Origin: Branchiostoma floridae
Taxonomy: Eukaryota > Chordata > Leptocardii > Amphioxiformes > Branchiostomatidae
Reading direction: 5' to 3'
Assembly (NCBI RefSeq): GCF_000003815.2
Contig: NC_049983.1
Location: forward strand, 14,295,569 to 14,359,568
DNA: 64,000 bases
Both the position numbers and the translations under genes were made by a program. Each line of letters opens with the position of its first letter. Position 1 is the first letter of the stretch. The notes below the pieces were generated by a model that ran no database searches, had not been told where the DNA came from, and saw only the letters and a program-made list of their open reading frames with translations. Of the stretch, positions 47,839-62,110 are shown in pieces.

Positions 47839-50800
47839 CTACACATCCTGGTAGTAGTTGTTGAAACTGAGTCTCAGAAGGAAGTCTTCAAGATGAGGCT
47901 GGTAACCACGGGCAACCAACTTCTTCACCACTGCAAGTAAGACAAACAATGTGCTTAGATAAAACAGGTTTACTGTTTAAACATTAGTTTGAACAGTGTA
48001 TTGATCACCAACATCAAAATCTACCATTATCATATCAAAAAGATAAAGTTTTAATCAGCAACAGCAAGGAAAGAACAGGTAAACACTTAATAAATGGGGA
48101 CAGGAGGGAACAACAAATCTTGTGGAGAAATGCCCTGGGCAAGCTAAGGGTAAACTCTTAATTAACTACAAGACAACTTGAAAAGGTATATCTTGCTGTA
48201 TGGGATATGCACTACGAACACAAACAAGTAGTATTGATGGTCTACAACTACAAGCAGAAGAAAAAAAGCCCTACCTCTGTAGAGGAACTCTGAATATTTC
48301 TGGAATGCGTGGAAGGAGCTGGCCATGTTGGGGTAGGCCAGGTGGATGGCCTCGTTCCGAGTCTCGTCAAACTGCCAGGAATGGGAGACCAGCTGAATCC
48401 TGAACTTCAGGATAACGGTGAAGATATCTGTGATGACCTTCATCACTGGTCCAGCCTTCCTACTCAGCAGTGACCTGTAACATGGAAGAGAGGAATCATG
48501 TACATGTATTGTCTCAAAGACTGTTGAAATACAGCACACTGTAGCCCCCTTACAAGTTACATGTAGGCTACTACAATTCTTATGACAGTCTTCCTCATTA
48601 GAACATGAAAGATCACAAAGTATGCCAACATTTGGGATACATCCTAAGATCTCATATTCTTCACCATCTGGTCCAGAAACAGGACTGCTAACCACTGGAC
48701 CATGTATAGCACTAGCTGAGAAATACTGTGTTATATTGATGAATGTTACACCTTTAAGGTGATAGGAAAAGCAATAGAATACTAGTAATTACTGAAGCAA
48801 CTGTATAAATTTTGTAAATGATCAGATAGCATACGAAATATATTTCCTCAGGGACTAATAACTGCAAATACTATGTCTGTGTACTGTACAGTGTGAAGTG
48901 ACAGAAAGTTCCATGTAGCTGAGTCTGACCTGAAGATGGCCTTGTTGAGGTACTCAGCATGGCGCTGGTGCAGCTCGTCCAGACTGTGCACATTCTCCCT
49001 CAGCTCCTTACAGAACTCCTGCCAGCTCACGTGGATGATCTGGTTCGACACGTAACCCTGCATCACCCCCACAAAGTGCTGCATCTCATGTCTAACGGGG
49101 AGGAGAAAATAAACAAGGTGACAAAACTGACAATAGGGACCGGCAAACTGTAAAGAATGAAAGATAAACAATAAAGTCCCCATATTCCGAATATCACGAA
49201 TCAAACACAATAGAGTAGATTTCAGTGTAGAGGACTTTTATAATAAGAACACCAAAAGTGTGACTGTACAATTCTCTCACCTGAACAGCTGAAGCTGCCT
49301 GTACTGGGAGGAGTTTCCTGCCCTGTTTGTAATGGCTGCAAAAAAATTGATGCTATTGGTAAAACTGTATGGTACAGTCTATCTTTGTCATCATTAGAAA
49401 CTCATTACAAGTACATGGACATGGACATGGAAAGCTAAAACTGAATGTGGAACCTTTGTGAAAAAGCACATACAGGATCGTATGCATAGACAATTGGGAG
49501 AAATTCTCCCCCTTGGGAGATTTCCAGTAATTGGCAACCAATAAAAGACTTGGCTCGGCCCTTTGGGGTCATGTGATCCCACACCACGTGATCTCAGTCC
49601 TCGGCCATTTTATCCCTGTCTGCAGGGGAGTGAGGATGTTTGATAAGTCATTTCATAGACAATTCAACTAAGAAGGGAAAGAAGGGCACTTACCACATCT
49701 TTTCAAGTGGAACCAGATGTCTTTGAGTACCCATGAGATTCTCTTCAGCTGCAGCATGAATGAAAAGATCTGTAGGACAAGAAGTAAGACAAGAGTGTTA
49801 AAAATGAGTTTAGATATAGTAACATGAAAGCTCTCACCAGTAACTGAGCATGGAAACATTTCTTCACAATGCTTTTTCTCACCTTGTTGTACTTGTTGAT
49901 AGTGGTGTCAGTGATGACAATATTGAGGGGCCAGTCCACCTGTATATTTAAGGACAAGAGCAAAGTAAGTCATCATTGGACAGCTAACAAAGAGATTAGT
50001 TGATTCCTCAATGTCCTTACTGAACATACATGAGAAAGTATGAGTCTTTATGAATCATTAAGTTAAGACATCAAAAGTTTGGTACATGTACCTTGTAACG
50101 AAGCTCAAGGCAATCCAGCGTGTCGTGAGCTGAAAAAAATAAAGCCATGTTCAAAACTCTTGAGGCTTAGAGTGATAATGCACTACCAAATCTGAAAAAC
50201 ATAAAAGCAGTGTCAAAAAAGCAGTCAACCAACCATTGAGTTTGAAGTGTTCTGGCAGCCACTTGAGAGCAAAGCTGAAGTTTGCGGTGTAGTCAGAGTC
50301 TCTGTTGATTGATGTCTGGATGGCTCGGGTCAGCACGCTGTTCAACACCAGCGGGGACAGCAGCTCTTGTGGGGACAGGCCCTGGGCAAGCTAAGGGATC
50401 CAACAAGTTAACAGTATGTCACAAGTCTACATCATGAACTTATCAACAACAAGTCACCAAACTACAGTAAAGAAAGTAAACTGTGGTACTGTCACATGTG
50501 ACATATCAGGACCATTCAGGAAGGAAGATAGAGAAGAAAGGATAACATCAGAAACTGGACTTGCATGACGCTTAATGAAATATTAAGAACAGAAACCGAG
50601 AAGGGTGGTGAGTAGTCATTGCTGAAAGATCTTCTGACTGTGGTGTCCCAATGGTCAAATAATCACTAGATCAGACTGAGGGATAGATGAAACATGAGAG
50701 AGAAGCCACCAACAACTCATCATCAAATCTGTCAATAAACCAATTACGTCTCCAACCAATGAAACAACAGATCAGCATCAAAACAGAACAAAAGGAAAAA

Positions 50801-53800
50801 CTAACCTTGTCAAAAAGCTGGTCAGATATAGCATGACCAAACTCCCCATCCTCCATGAGTAGATATGTCCGCAGGGCCTTGAAATGCCGTTGTGCCTTCA
50901 GTTCCACTATGAAGTAATCTACAATGGCCTTATTCACCAGGGTGATCCTGTTGGAGGTCATATGTTACAGTGGATAAAGTTTCTTCAGAATTGAAACCTT
51001 CCATACAGTTTCTAGTTACATGTATGGACTATATAGCTTTAAGACGCAAAATTTGGTACCTTATTTGAAATTTTAAAAATTAGTATTGCAGGTATTGAAT
51101 GAATGTCCTATTCATTTATTTCTGAATATTGTGTCCATTTTACCATGGTCAATATTGACCAAAGGAGGCCAAATACAGTGTAAATGAGTAAATGTACAGA
51201 TTACATAATACAACATGCACACATAAATCAAGGGCAAAGACCTCACCAAGACTCTCAAGACCATAGACTTACTGGGCAGTTAGGGGACTGGTTATGGAGC
51301 GCTTGATGAGTACAGGGAGGGACACTATGTCCACACTGTCCACCTCATCACTGGTAGTGGAGCCATAGTCACCAAACATGGCATATGGTATCACACCAAG
51401 GTTTCCCAGCAGATCAACAGATGGAGGGTTATCTGTGTTCAAAAACAAGTACCGCTTGTAAATAATAAATCAGCTGATTAAAGATCATTCTTCTTTACCT
51501 GTTTTATGTTAACAAAGGATTGCTTATGTGTAATTGGATCTCAAAATCATAGTTTATATGTCAATGAAGGATTGAAGGTAATAAAACATGACAAATAGCA
51601 GTTACTCAAGCTACTGGATATGATTTCTGTTTTCAAAATCATATCCAGTTGCTTGAGACTTGCTGTTTGGCAATAATCCAATGTACATGAACAGTAATTT
51701 CTGACCACATAGAAAATATTTACCCAGCATATCAAAGTTGTCTGGCAAAGGTTCCACCTGCTGATCTGCCCACACCTTCTTGGCTATATTGGCAGACACT
51801 GTGCCTCGTGCTTTAGATACAACCAGTGCTGGAAATGGAGGGAAAGGATGACAAACAATGTAATAGAGTCATTTCAAGATGCTGTGGCCATCTTGGATTT
51901 TTCCGGGTCATCCTGGGTCATGCACCAAGATGAGCCTGGACAGGAGAGTCCCTGGTTGAAAGCATGTGTAAGGGTATAGCTATACCGTCTTCAGTGAAGT
52001 CTGAAGCAGCATTTCTACCATATCATGAAACTGAAATACTTCTAGACAATGACTAAAAAGGGATTACTTACTTACAATGTGTGTATCATTATAACACGCA
52101 GAAATGCACGTATCTGACCTTTGACGTCTTTTGTATGCAGTGATTTAAGTACAGCAATGCCCTACAAGTCACAGTGTGACTTTTCCTCACCTTTCTGTGC
52201 ATCGCTGTCTTTCTTCTCCTGTGGATACAGCAGCCTCTGCACACTGGAGTCAGAGTGGTGACCATGGACGTTCCTCTCCTTGAACCTTGACCTCTTGACC
52301 ACCCAGGTGGAATCTATGGCCTCCTTGTACAGGATTCCCTCCACTGTGGAGTCTGAGGAATGGCCATGAGGAATCTTCCCTCTGGAACTCTTTGGAACTC
52401 CATGTTGAGCATTGGTAGGAAGAACAGGTATCTGAGACTGTGGTTTGGCTATGCCATCAGGTTCTAGCTGTGTTGCAGGATAGAGAATGTCCTGTGCAGT
52501 AGACTGTGATGCATGGCCATGCTGGCTACTTCTTGGTTTTGCAGCATCTGGCTGTAGAGACAAATCTGATGCATGGCCATGTTTGCTTCTTCTTGGTTTT
52601 GCACTGTCTGGTTCTAGAGACATATCAGAGGCATGCCCATGTTTGCTTCTCTGTGGTCTTGCATTGTCTGGCACTTCAGACAAATCAGACGGATGTCCAT
52701 GTTGGCTTCTTGCCACCTGTCTTGTACTGTCTTGGTCTTGCTCTCCAGAAATTAAGTCTCCAAGCACAGAGTCAGAGGCATGACCATGCTGTCCCACTCT
52801 TATCAAAGGCTTCTTTACATCCTCCTCTCTTATCTCCCCTCTGGGGCTGAAGGCAGAGTCAGAATGATGCCCGTGCTCCCCTCTTCTAACCACTCTCTTC
52901 TGAGTGTCTTCCTTAACTTCCCCCCATGTTGTCAAAACTGACTCGGAGTGGTGTCCGTGCTTCCCTACCCTGATCAGTGCCTTGTGGCTCTCTCCCTCCT
53001 TCATTTCTCCACCAGCAGTGAAGACAGAGTCCGAGTGATGCCCACGTTTCCCTACCTGTATGCCAGCCTTTTCCTCAGCTCCATCTCCCATTCCTCCATC
53101 AGATGTAAACACAGAGTCAGAAGGATGACTCTTCTTTATGCCATCTCCACCAGCAGGTGAAGTTATCTCCTCTTCACTGAAGACAGAAGACAGGGACGAG
53201 TACCCATGCTGGAGGTCAGCAATGGTCTGAGCTGGAACTGATGTGTCAGATGACTTTCTTTCTTCATGGGGCAAGTCAGACCCTATCTCTAACAACACTT
53301 CATCAAGCTTAGCTCCACTCGCATCTTCCTGCGCTTCTTCCACTGTTGACTGGGACTTGGGCAGGAATTCTTCAATAGACAAGTCCAGTAGATTCCTGCC
53401 TTCCAGGATGGAATGTAAAACCATTGGTGGTTTGGCCGATGGCTCTGCTATAAATGAAACAAGCTTCCCTGTCTCTACACTCTGTTCTGGACTCTCAGCA
53501 AATGAAACCAGCATTCCTGTTTGATCTGCAACATTTGGACTGCCAGATCTTCCACCTTGCTCTTCACCAGAATTTGGGCCGGCTCCTTTCTTGAGATTCT
53601 TCTCCTCTTTAAGTAAGAAGTTGAGACGTGCCTGGTCTAGGCGGTGCCGCCGGATCTTCCACAGAGCTCTCTGCTCTCTCTTGGATGCTTCTTCACCTAA
53701 CTTGGCATAGTACTCCACTACCTGTTCCCTGTAGGACACATGATAGTAAATATGGTGAGAACAACTGTGAGGTACAGGAGAGAACACGAGACACGATGTC

Positions 53801-56800
53801 ACACTGCAAATGCTACAGAGAGCAGGATCAGCCGTTCTATGCTTTTACGGCAAGTCTTGTCCAAGACGATGGATAAGTACTATTGAACACACTTTCCCGA
53901 CACTGCCCTGTTAAACAATTGTTGCTGATGCCAAGGAAAGACACTATTTGCAGGTAACAAAGCCTAAGATAGCTATAGAAGTGGATCTCATAGGCATTAT
54001 GCCTCTTTTTCCAAAATCTATGCTATGCTAAGATAGCAGTTTAAGCTTCCACAAGCACACAATTCTAACCACATTGTAGATAAGGGCAAAGGCATTAAAG
54101 TATACCAACATGATCAAGAAAGTTTTCATGGGTTAATGTAATCTAGTGTTAATATATGAAGTCCTCCTGACCTGGCTTGTCTCTCCAGCTCAGCCTCAGC
54201 CTCTGCCTCCTCACTCTCCCTTCTCTTCAGTCCCTCGATAAACGCCACGTCTTCCTCAGCTTCCTTCTCCTTCTCTGAGGCTCGGCGCTGAGGGAACAAC
54301 AAGCAGCACGTCAGAGGTGGGCATGATTTTCATCTTCAATTTTACTTACAACTGAGAGATGATACGGACACAAACTCTCATGACTACATAAGCATCTGAT
54401 GAGCTGGCCAAACTGATGAGCTGGGAACACTTACAGACAAACAAAGGATGTTGTCACACCATATTTCAGAATGTTGTTTGTCAATTACTTTAAAATCACA
54501 ATATCACACCATATATATATATGTCAAAAATGTTGAATTTATTGCTTGTTCGAGATAAGAAAATCCATGTGTAATCTGTGCATCCATCATAAAATACAGT
54601 TTTGCAGTTTCCCCGAGAAGGGCAGAGTTGAGTCTTGAATGGTTCTTTACCTGAAGGTCCTGTTCCATCTGCTCTTTAAGTTCCTGGAACTGTTGTCTTT
54701 TCTTGGCATCAGCCTCTTCCAGTGCCTTCTGTCTCTCACCTGAAGAGGGTAGGGGTATATGTATTAATGAGCCATATAGCTTTCATTCATGTACCTCAGC
54801 TATACTAAAAGATTCCATAGGAGATAAAACATTACAATATATCTAAGAGATAAAACATAAACATTAGACTATTGTTTTCAAAGAGAACAATCCATTTCTC
54901 ATTGTACATGTACCACTGTAGCCACCTTACAAACGATGTACCTAATATATTTCCCATGGTACCTACTGTACAATTACCAGCACTTACTCTGGATGCGATC
55001 TATCTCCTTGGAGGCCGTCTGTCTGGCAAGTACCACCAGGTCCTGTCTGGCTTGGACCGCTCTTTTCTCCTGTAGGAAGGACACTTGTCCTAGTAATCTA
55101 TCTTTCACAGATTCTTCTAAGTGTTCCTCGATTTGAAGTCCACAGCCATACCACAGTAAAAAAAATACCTATTCTGACATTAACTACCATACACTTTGAT
55201 GATGACAAACTTCATGGGGCTTACTTTTTCCATCCAGATTAGTGGGTGAAACTTAACCTCATAAGCAGAAAATTAACAAATATTTCCAAACTTTTGACAT
55301 GTCACATGAGAACAATGAGCACCATTGTACCTAGAAAATTCTAGAATATCACTATAGCTGTTTCCCTGAGTCTAAATAAAAAAAACTAAAATGAATGTTC
55401 AGTTTGTGGACTTGCTCATATGTGGTGTTGATCTCAGACTTACCATTTCTTCCCTGGACACAGTCTTGTGTCTGGCTATCCCCTCCATCTTGCCCACATA
55501 CTCCGCACACCTCTGCTCAATGTTAGAGAGGTCCTCCATGGAGAAGGTCAGGGCCAGTCGTGGGACTGGGACATCTCTGGTGCACAGGTGATGCTGCAGG
55601 GGGTGGGGACCATTATTGGAAGAGCTGGTACAGAATCCTGTACAGTCACACTTGTAAAAGGGACCACCTCTGGTACACAAGGACCACTTGGCCAATGTAA
55701 CAACTATTTGGTGGTTCCTTAGGTAAGTTCTCCCATTAACACAAGCATTAAGACTTCTATCTATAGTGGCCATCTGCCTACATAGCTTTTATTCACCCAA
55801 TCTTGAGCAGTTTGGATTGTAGTTCAAAATTTGACGCACAAGACATCAAGAGACAAATTGTACAAGCAGTACAAGGGATGTTTGACTGACAAGTCTAACA
55901 GCTAAATTCACTACATTTGGAAAGTAGAATTCAAGTGCAGAAAAACACACACAAACACACACAAAGTTCATTAAAGAATGTTGGTTTGAGATTGTGACTC
56001 ACCCCAGGACAGCAGAGTCTGAGCAGGTTCAGGGACTTCCCACAAACAAAGATGTTGTTGGCCAGGTCTGCCAGGAACAGGGGAACACTCTCCTCTACTG
56101 TAGCCGTGGCAACAGTGAACCCCTGGGTCCAGTAGTGCTTGTCTGAAACACAGGAATATAAAACATATTGAACATGAGAAAAAAAATTAGACTTTTCCCC
56201 TATTTTTTGGATAACCATAAAACTGTCCTTAACTGCACAAAGCACATATACTCTTCAGACGTCATCTCTTTCATTTCATTTAGGGTATGATATACTTATT
56301 CCTCTTTTTTAAAAATGTATGACAAATTTTTTTCTTTAATTCTTTCTTTCCTTTGAGAGCTAAAACGAGAAGTAATCACCAACCTCTGAAGCACAGGAAC
56401 TCATCATTAACCTCTATGGTGTATTCCCCATAGATGTCTCGGCATATGCCATCAAACACCCAGTCCTGGACAAAACTGTCATAGAGAAAAAAAGGCATTA
56501 AAACCAACAGAGAAAAACGGAGAACAATAGCAGGATACTTGAAATCAGTAGGCACTATACTTAGCATAAAGAGTTGCTCACGTGATGTAGGGTCCAGTGG
56601 AGTGCTGTAGTAGGGACAGTAGGGCTGGATAGTTGTCTGTGTTACAGGCATCAAGCGACTCCTTGTACAGATATGTCAGCAACTTCACCCCCTGTTGGTG
56701 CCACAAGAGTACATGTAGGTCAGATTTATTGGAAATACGCAGAGAAAAGAAAACTTTGAATACTGTAGCATACTGTTTAGAATGGAATATAAAAATTTGC

Positions 56801-59800
56801 CCAGAACAAGCTAGGAAAACTACAGAGTTTGTGCTCCTTACTGTAGGGAATCCCTCCGGCACTCCTTTCCTCCCAGCAGGGTTGAACTGACTGGAGGATG
56901 AACACATACACAACTCTGCAAGGTACCTGGAAAATACGGTAAATCATAAAAATGTAAAACATAAACTTTTTTAGTGGTGAAACAAACAATTTTTGTTTTA
57001 GGAAACTATCAAGATTGAACCGAGGCATGTATGATTTATGGGTAGAACAATTCACTAGGATGTTACACTTACAGCATCAACTTATAAAAATACACACAAA
57101 TCAGAAGAGGCAGCAAACTTACTTGATCTGTGTCCCAAGCTTCCTGTACAACATCTCTAGGTTGAGTAGAGACACACTGGTGGAGCCAGACAGCACGTAG
57201 TACCTACATGTGCAGGGGATACTTCTCTGAGCCATTATAAATCTAAACAGGAATAACTAAAAAAGTCTATAACTCACTTGTCATAAAGTACCAAATTTGG
57301 CACAAACGTATTCTACACAAAAGTAGACATGGAGGCATCCCCGGGGGACCAAACACGCAGGAATTTGCGAACCAGCAGCTGCATGGTGGCGGCACGTCGG
57401 AATCTGGCAAGTTCGTCTGTACAGTATCTTTCTTCTTGTCTTGCATTTATAGTTTAGAATCTTCTGAATAACATACAGTATTCCTACCTATAATACTGCA
57501 GGTACTTCCTGAGACCCCCTGTAAAGGCCTGGAAGATCAGTCCACCCTGGTAGAAGGAGTCCATGATGGGTGGTGCAGCAAAGGTTGCTAGGCGACGGTA
57601 GTTGGTCCCGATCTCAGCAAACCTGCGCAACGTCTGTCGCATGGCCCCAGGGGTGGTCCCAGAAATGTGAATGCCTTCCCTCACACTGAAGGACTGTGTC
57701 ACCTACAGATAAATAAATGGCTAGTATGTAAACAGTATTCTGTGACTAGTTTTTGCACGAGAGATTTTTTCCAAAAGCAATATTTATAAAACACTGAAAG
57801 TAGGGGTTAGTTTCAAGATAAGTTTGTAGAAGATTATCTCTTCATTACCCTGAAAATATCAACAATGTCCAGCCAATACGAACCAATTACCCCATACTTT
57901 TTTATTTGATGTCTGCTGTTCTTAACAACAGGCAACTGATTTTACTTTATAAGTGACTATCAAAAACACATAAAGATATCAGATATCATCAGCACACAGT
58001 TTACCTGATCCAAGATGAAGGTGTGTGAAGGTACTCCAATGAGCACATTTCGAGCATCCCTGACCAGGTCCCTCTCCTGTACCATGTAGCTGACTGGTTT
58101 CTGTACTGTGCTGCTGTCCAGCCCTGATTCCTGCACTTGTCGCTGTACCATGGTGTACATGGCGTCAAACACCTCCCGACCTGCTTCTGTCAGGTACGGC
58201 TTCTCTGTGGGGCCTGGGACACTGCCAAGGAGAATCAGAGAAATGTTAAGAAAAGTGCCTCTTGTCTTCTACCAGTATACCCTAGTTTCAAACAAGATCT
58301 AAATCATAATATTTCTTTAACACTTTTTATGAGACTTCAAACTGCACAGATACAAGTGTCTGCTGCCTCTGGGAAATCAAGAGAAGTACACTTTTGTAGC
58401 CACTAATACAAGAAAATGAGTAGCCAATTTTTGAAACTTCATCCTATTCTGTCCTCAATTACATATACACTAAGATACATAAAACTTATTTCAAGCCTTA
58501 GCTTGGTAATCATTTTCAAGGCTTTGTGCAGATGCCGAGATGACTCAAACAAAGTTGCAATGTGAATGGCTACAAAGGACCAACCATCCGATAGTTTCCC
58601 AGGTCCTGTGCTGACTGGGTTTGTACGTCAGTGCCTGCTCCCAGATATCCTCCTCCACCAGCAAGTCTGGGCTGGGAGTGGTCAGACTGGACTCTGTGTC
58701 GGACGGCTCCGTGAAACCCTCATCTTCTGACAGCTACAGCACGGTAGTACAGGGGATGGCATAGACAACATGAACTTCAGCATGCCCTACCACCACATGA
58801 GGTGTGGAGGAAGGAGGTGATACTAACAAAAGTTCTATCAGCAGCATCAACGACCACTCCTTCCCTAATAGTAACAGACAACATTCTACAGCATATGGTT
58901 CTTAGATTCAGTTAGAAATCATATAGACTGGAGATGCAGACTGCTCTATAACGCACTCCCCAAACCAAACACAATTCCAATCATGTGTTATCATCTGTAT
59001 AATCTGGAGCTCAAACATCTTAGAAATTGTACGATTTGTAATACAATTATTCTAGAAGCCACACATTATGTCTCCCAAAGTAGACCTGTGTTGGTCATAA
59101 GAAGGTATTTGATATCTGTAATTTCTTACCTCTGTGTATGGATAGATCTTAAGTCCTAGAGCCCTGGAAAAAGAAAACGACATCATGGAACAGTAAATGT
59201 AATAAATTGCACTTTAATAATGCAAATGTATGGTTATGATAACACATAACATGGTTATGAGATTCATTTGACATCTGTACAAAATGAGGAAAATAGAGAG
59301 TTCTGACAGAAACACTAGAACAGATCTTACTGAGTGTCGGTCTCATCAGGCAGCTCAGGCAGGCCCAGCTTGATGTCGATGCTGCGGGTGTGGCTGTGTA
59401 CCAGTGCGCCGTACAGCGTGCTGTTGGTCTGCCTCTCATACTGGTCATTCTTCATGCCCTGTCAAACAACAGGTTACAGGTACATATGAATAAAGAGACC
59501 ACTGCCGCACCAACCCACCCACCTACTCCTTTCATATCCAACAGGGAAAGTGCTCTATGTGCCTTAACATACTTTATGTGGCACATTTCATCATAGCATG
59601 AACCATACCATTGATTAAAACCATTGATAGAAATAAATTAATTTATATACAAGACAACAAAATTTTGTTTTACTTTCAAGCATATGATCAATTCTGACAA
59701 AAGTCAGTCATTAACATTGAAACCTCGGAATTAAGCTATCTTACATAAATCATTATTATTGCTGTATTGTCACTAGCATTTGTGAATGAGTCAGTCTATG

Positions 59801-62110
59801 AACAAGAGAACTCAAGAATAGCAGGTTGAATTGGTTTCATACTTGGGGTGTTGGTAGCGTCCTGGTAACCGCTGTTGTAACAGGTAAACATGTCTGGTCT
59901 ATGTTGTATATGTGAGATAAAAATGTCTCACAAAAGTCATTTACTTTTGACCTCCGAAGTCAATTTGCAAAATACTACACATTTTATTCTAATAATTTCT
60001 CTACCTTCAGCTGGAACAATCCATTTCCCAACAGGTCTTGGCCAGGAGTTGCCTCGAACAACTGGGAAAGAAATGGTTTGATACTAGTAGTGAGTAAATG
60101 AGCAAGTCTATGTGTATAATTATTCAATGATCTCTAGCAGGCCTTGGAAAAGTATTTAACACCAATTTCCTCACTTGACTCAGCTGAAACAGGTAACTAG
60201 CTTTGGCTAGGATGTTAAATGTCATGTGTAGCTTTTCTCAAGCATGTTAAAGATCCCACCATACTAATAGAAAAGAGTTGGGTCCATCCGAGTATGAGTG
60301 GATCAAACCTTGCACTTGCAGTCTTCAGCTCCTTGTAAGTTGTGCCCACTGTATACTTAAAAAGGCCTAAAGGCAGTTTACTGGTTTTGCAAAACAAACA
60401 ATGCTGGTGCTACACATTTGTAGATACCCTTTGTTTCATTTTAGAAACTCCTGGCTGTTTCTGCTTTTATATAATATCATAGTGATGTCAGACTGAGCAT
60501 AACATGTTTAAAACTACATATGTAACATATACCTTCCATGACAGACCAGGCTGTGGCTGACCAGTAGAGTACATAGTTATCATAGATGCTGGTAATCCAT
60601 GTTCAAACAAGCTCCTGGAAAAAGGAACAAGAACCATGAGTAGACAGTCCTACACTTACAGTTAAACAAGATTGTTCTCAAAATAATTTGCAAGCATACC
60701 TCATTGCAAGGACCAGTTAAAAAAACACTTTATAAATCATAATCTACATAGTTCTAAATGTAGTAAAAGAGGCAACAATTATGGATCTCAACACAACTTG
60801 CCTATCATACTGCATGTAGCCATGGAAACTGTCCTCAAGATACTTGCTGTCTCCATAAAAGACAGGACCACAGGGGCAAAGCCATCCATTCATCTAGAAA
60901 AAAACAGGGAGGTCACTCAAGTCATAAAACTGTAAAATTATATATAGGAGAGGGTAAAATGTGGGTAAACAGATTTGTTTGCCATTCATTTCTATTGCTG
61001 TAGTAAATCCTTGTATACTTTCTTGGTTATTACACTGAATTAGAGTATTAGGTTCTATTTATAATTACTGATTATGTGACTGTCATTTCTATGTTTTTCT
61101 GTAGTGTTACATATACAAGGTAGAATGGAAGTGAGACAGAAAGTGTTGGTACATGAAACATTTACAAGACATTTAGAACTTAAAACTTAAGATTTAAAAA
61201 TGTGCAAATGTCAGTCACTTACTAGTACCACTATGCAACTATCGTGCAAAATATACAAGTTATATTATAACTATATGTCATCTTACCTCATGTCGTTTCA
61301 GGTTTTTCATTGGTAACTGCGGGTCATGGTAACCAATAGGTGGGATATCTGGTTGACTCCCTGATCTAGCCAATCCCAGAAACAAGCGCAGTACAGCCTT
61401 GATGTCTGCATCTGGATCTGTGAAGACACATACAGTGATACACACAAGTGTTACCAGAATTTCTGTCGCCGCACATGCGTTCTGACCTCTGTGAAAGGGC
61501 CTATGGTCGAGACAAGACTGTCCACATCTGACGGGCATTCACCTGTGACATAACATATAATTTACCAGGATTCTTGTCCCCGCACATTCGCAGCGAACTC
61601 TTCGAGAGCTTATCCAAACAGGATGGAATTTATCCGCATGAATGTACAATCCGACATGACTGGGTTGCTCTAACCCAGAACCCATCGTGACTGGATCATA
61701 CCATCTACAGTAACATGCAAAATATCATATGTAATCAAACCATATAACGAAAATTTGCATATGGTATGCAGGTAAATTTTACCTGCTTCAGAATACAGCA
61801 TGTCAACCAAGTGCTCCAGTCTGGCTGCATCATCGAATCTTCGCTCCAGCCTTAGTTCATAGACAAACACCAACATCTTGTCCTTCTCGGACAGCTTTTC
61901 CTGCTTCTCGACCCCTCCCTTCTCCGCCAACCCATTTCTTCTAGCAAGCGTGTCCTCAAACAGTGTGTTGAACAGGGTGTTTCTCAGTCGGGAAGAGATT
62001 TGTTGTTTTGACAGCTTCGGGCGGACTATTCTGGGCTGTCTAGCGTCCACTTTGTAGTGGCTTTTGCACAGTTGTGTGAACAGATCGGTGATCCCAACCT
62101 CAGCCATCAT
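47839..62110 (-). CDS. TUBGCP6: Gamma-tubulin complex component 6
   Basis: Thirty-one exons in phase, 1719 residues (human about 1820). Transcript order: 61783-62110, 61287-61417, 60802-60893, 60533-60614, 60005-60061, 59331-59458, 59130-59163, 58585-58733, 58005-58221, 57488-57702, 57123-57203, 56842-56926, 56582-56691, 56384-56475, 56003-56142, 55444-55593, 54988-55069, 54651-54739, 54172-54287, 52191-53728, 51724-51828, 51273-51432, 50806-50947, 50234-50390, 50092-50129, 49883-49939, 49694-49769, 49281-49335, 48930-49091, 48275-48474, 47839-47930. GRIP1 spans about residues 340-690, a charged Arg/Glu coiled coil 690-850, HGHxSD repeats about 980-1280, and GRIP2 about 1370-1719, ending N-N-Y-Y-Q-D-V. 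In the gamma-tubulin ring complex it nucleates microtubules. The intron after exon 3 is GC-AG. Confidence 0.96.
48119..48150 (-). repeat. Copy of a TUBGCP6 exon end plus acceptor inside another intron
   Basis: These 32 bases match 50366-50397 at 29 positions. The source covers the start of exon 24 and its CCCTTAG acceptor; the copy sits in the last intron in the same orientation. It may act as a cryptic acceptor. Confidence 0.6.
51598..51665. mobile_element. MITE-like inverted repeat in a TUBGCP6 intron
   Basis: Left arm CTCAAGCTACTGGATATGAT and right arm (reverse complement CTCAAGCAACTGGATATGAT) flank a short loop at about 51627-51634. The same core is found at 46751-46850, so this is a dispersed family. 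Confidence 0.6.
52240..53200 (-). repeat. TUBGCP6: HGHxSD peptide repeats within TUBGCP6 exon 20
   Basis: About eleven copies of a motif H-G-H-(H/A/P/S)-S-(D/E)-S, most preceded by K or Q and spaced 20-40 residues apart. Two N-terminal copies are degenerate (S-H-P-S-D-S, R-G-H-H-S-D-S). The three central copies are regular, each with P-D-(S/N/A)-A-(K/R)-P between. Human TUBGCP6 has a related H-G-H-V-S-D array, so the motif is ancient while copy number differs. Confidence 0.9.

Noticed and set aside
52487-52850. Plus-strand ORFs with repeated M-H-G-H-like words
   Set aside because: They are antisense shadows of the HGHxSD repeats of TUBGCP6.
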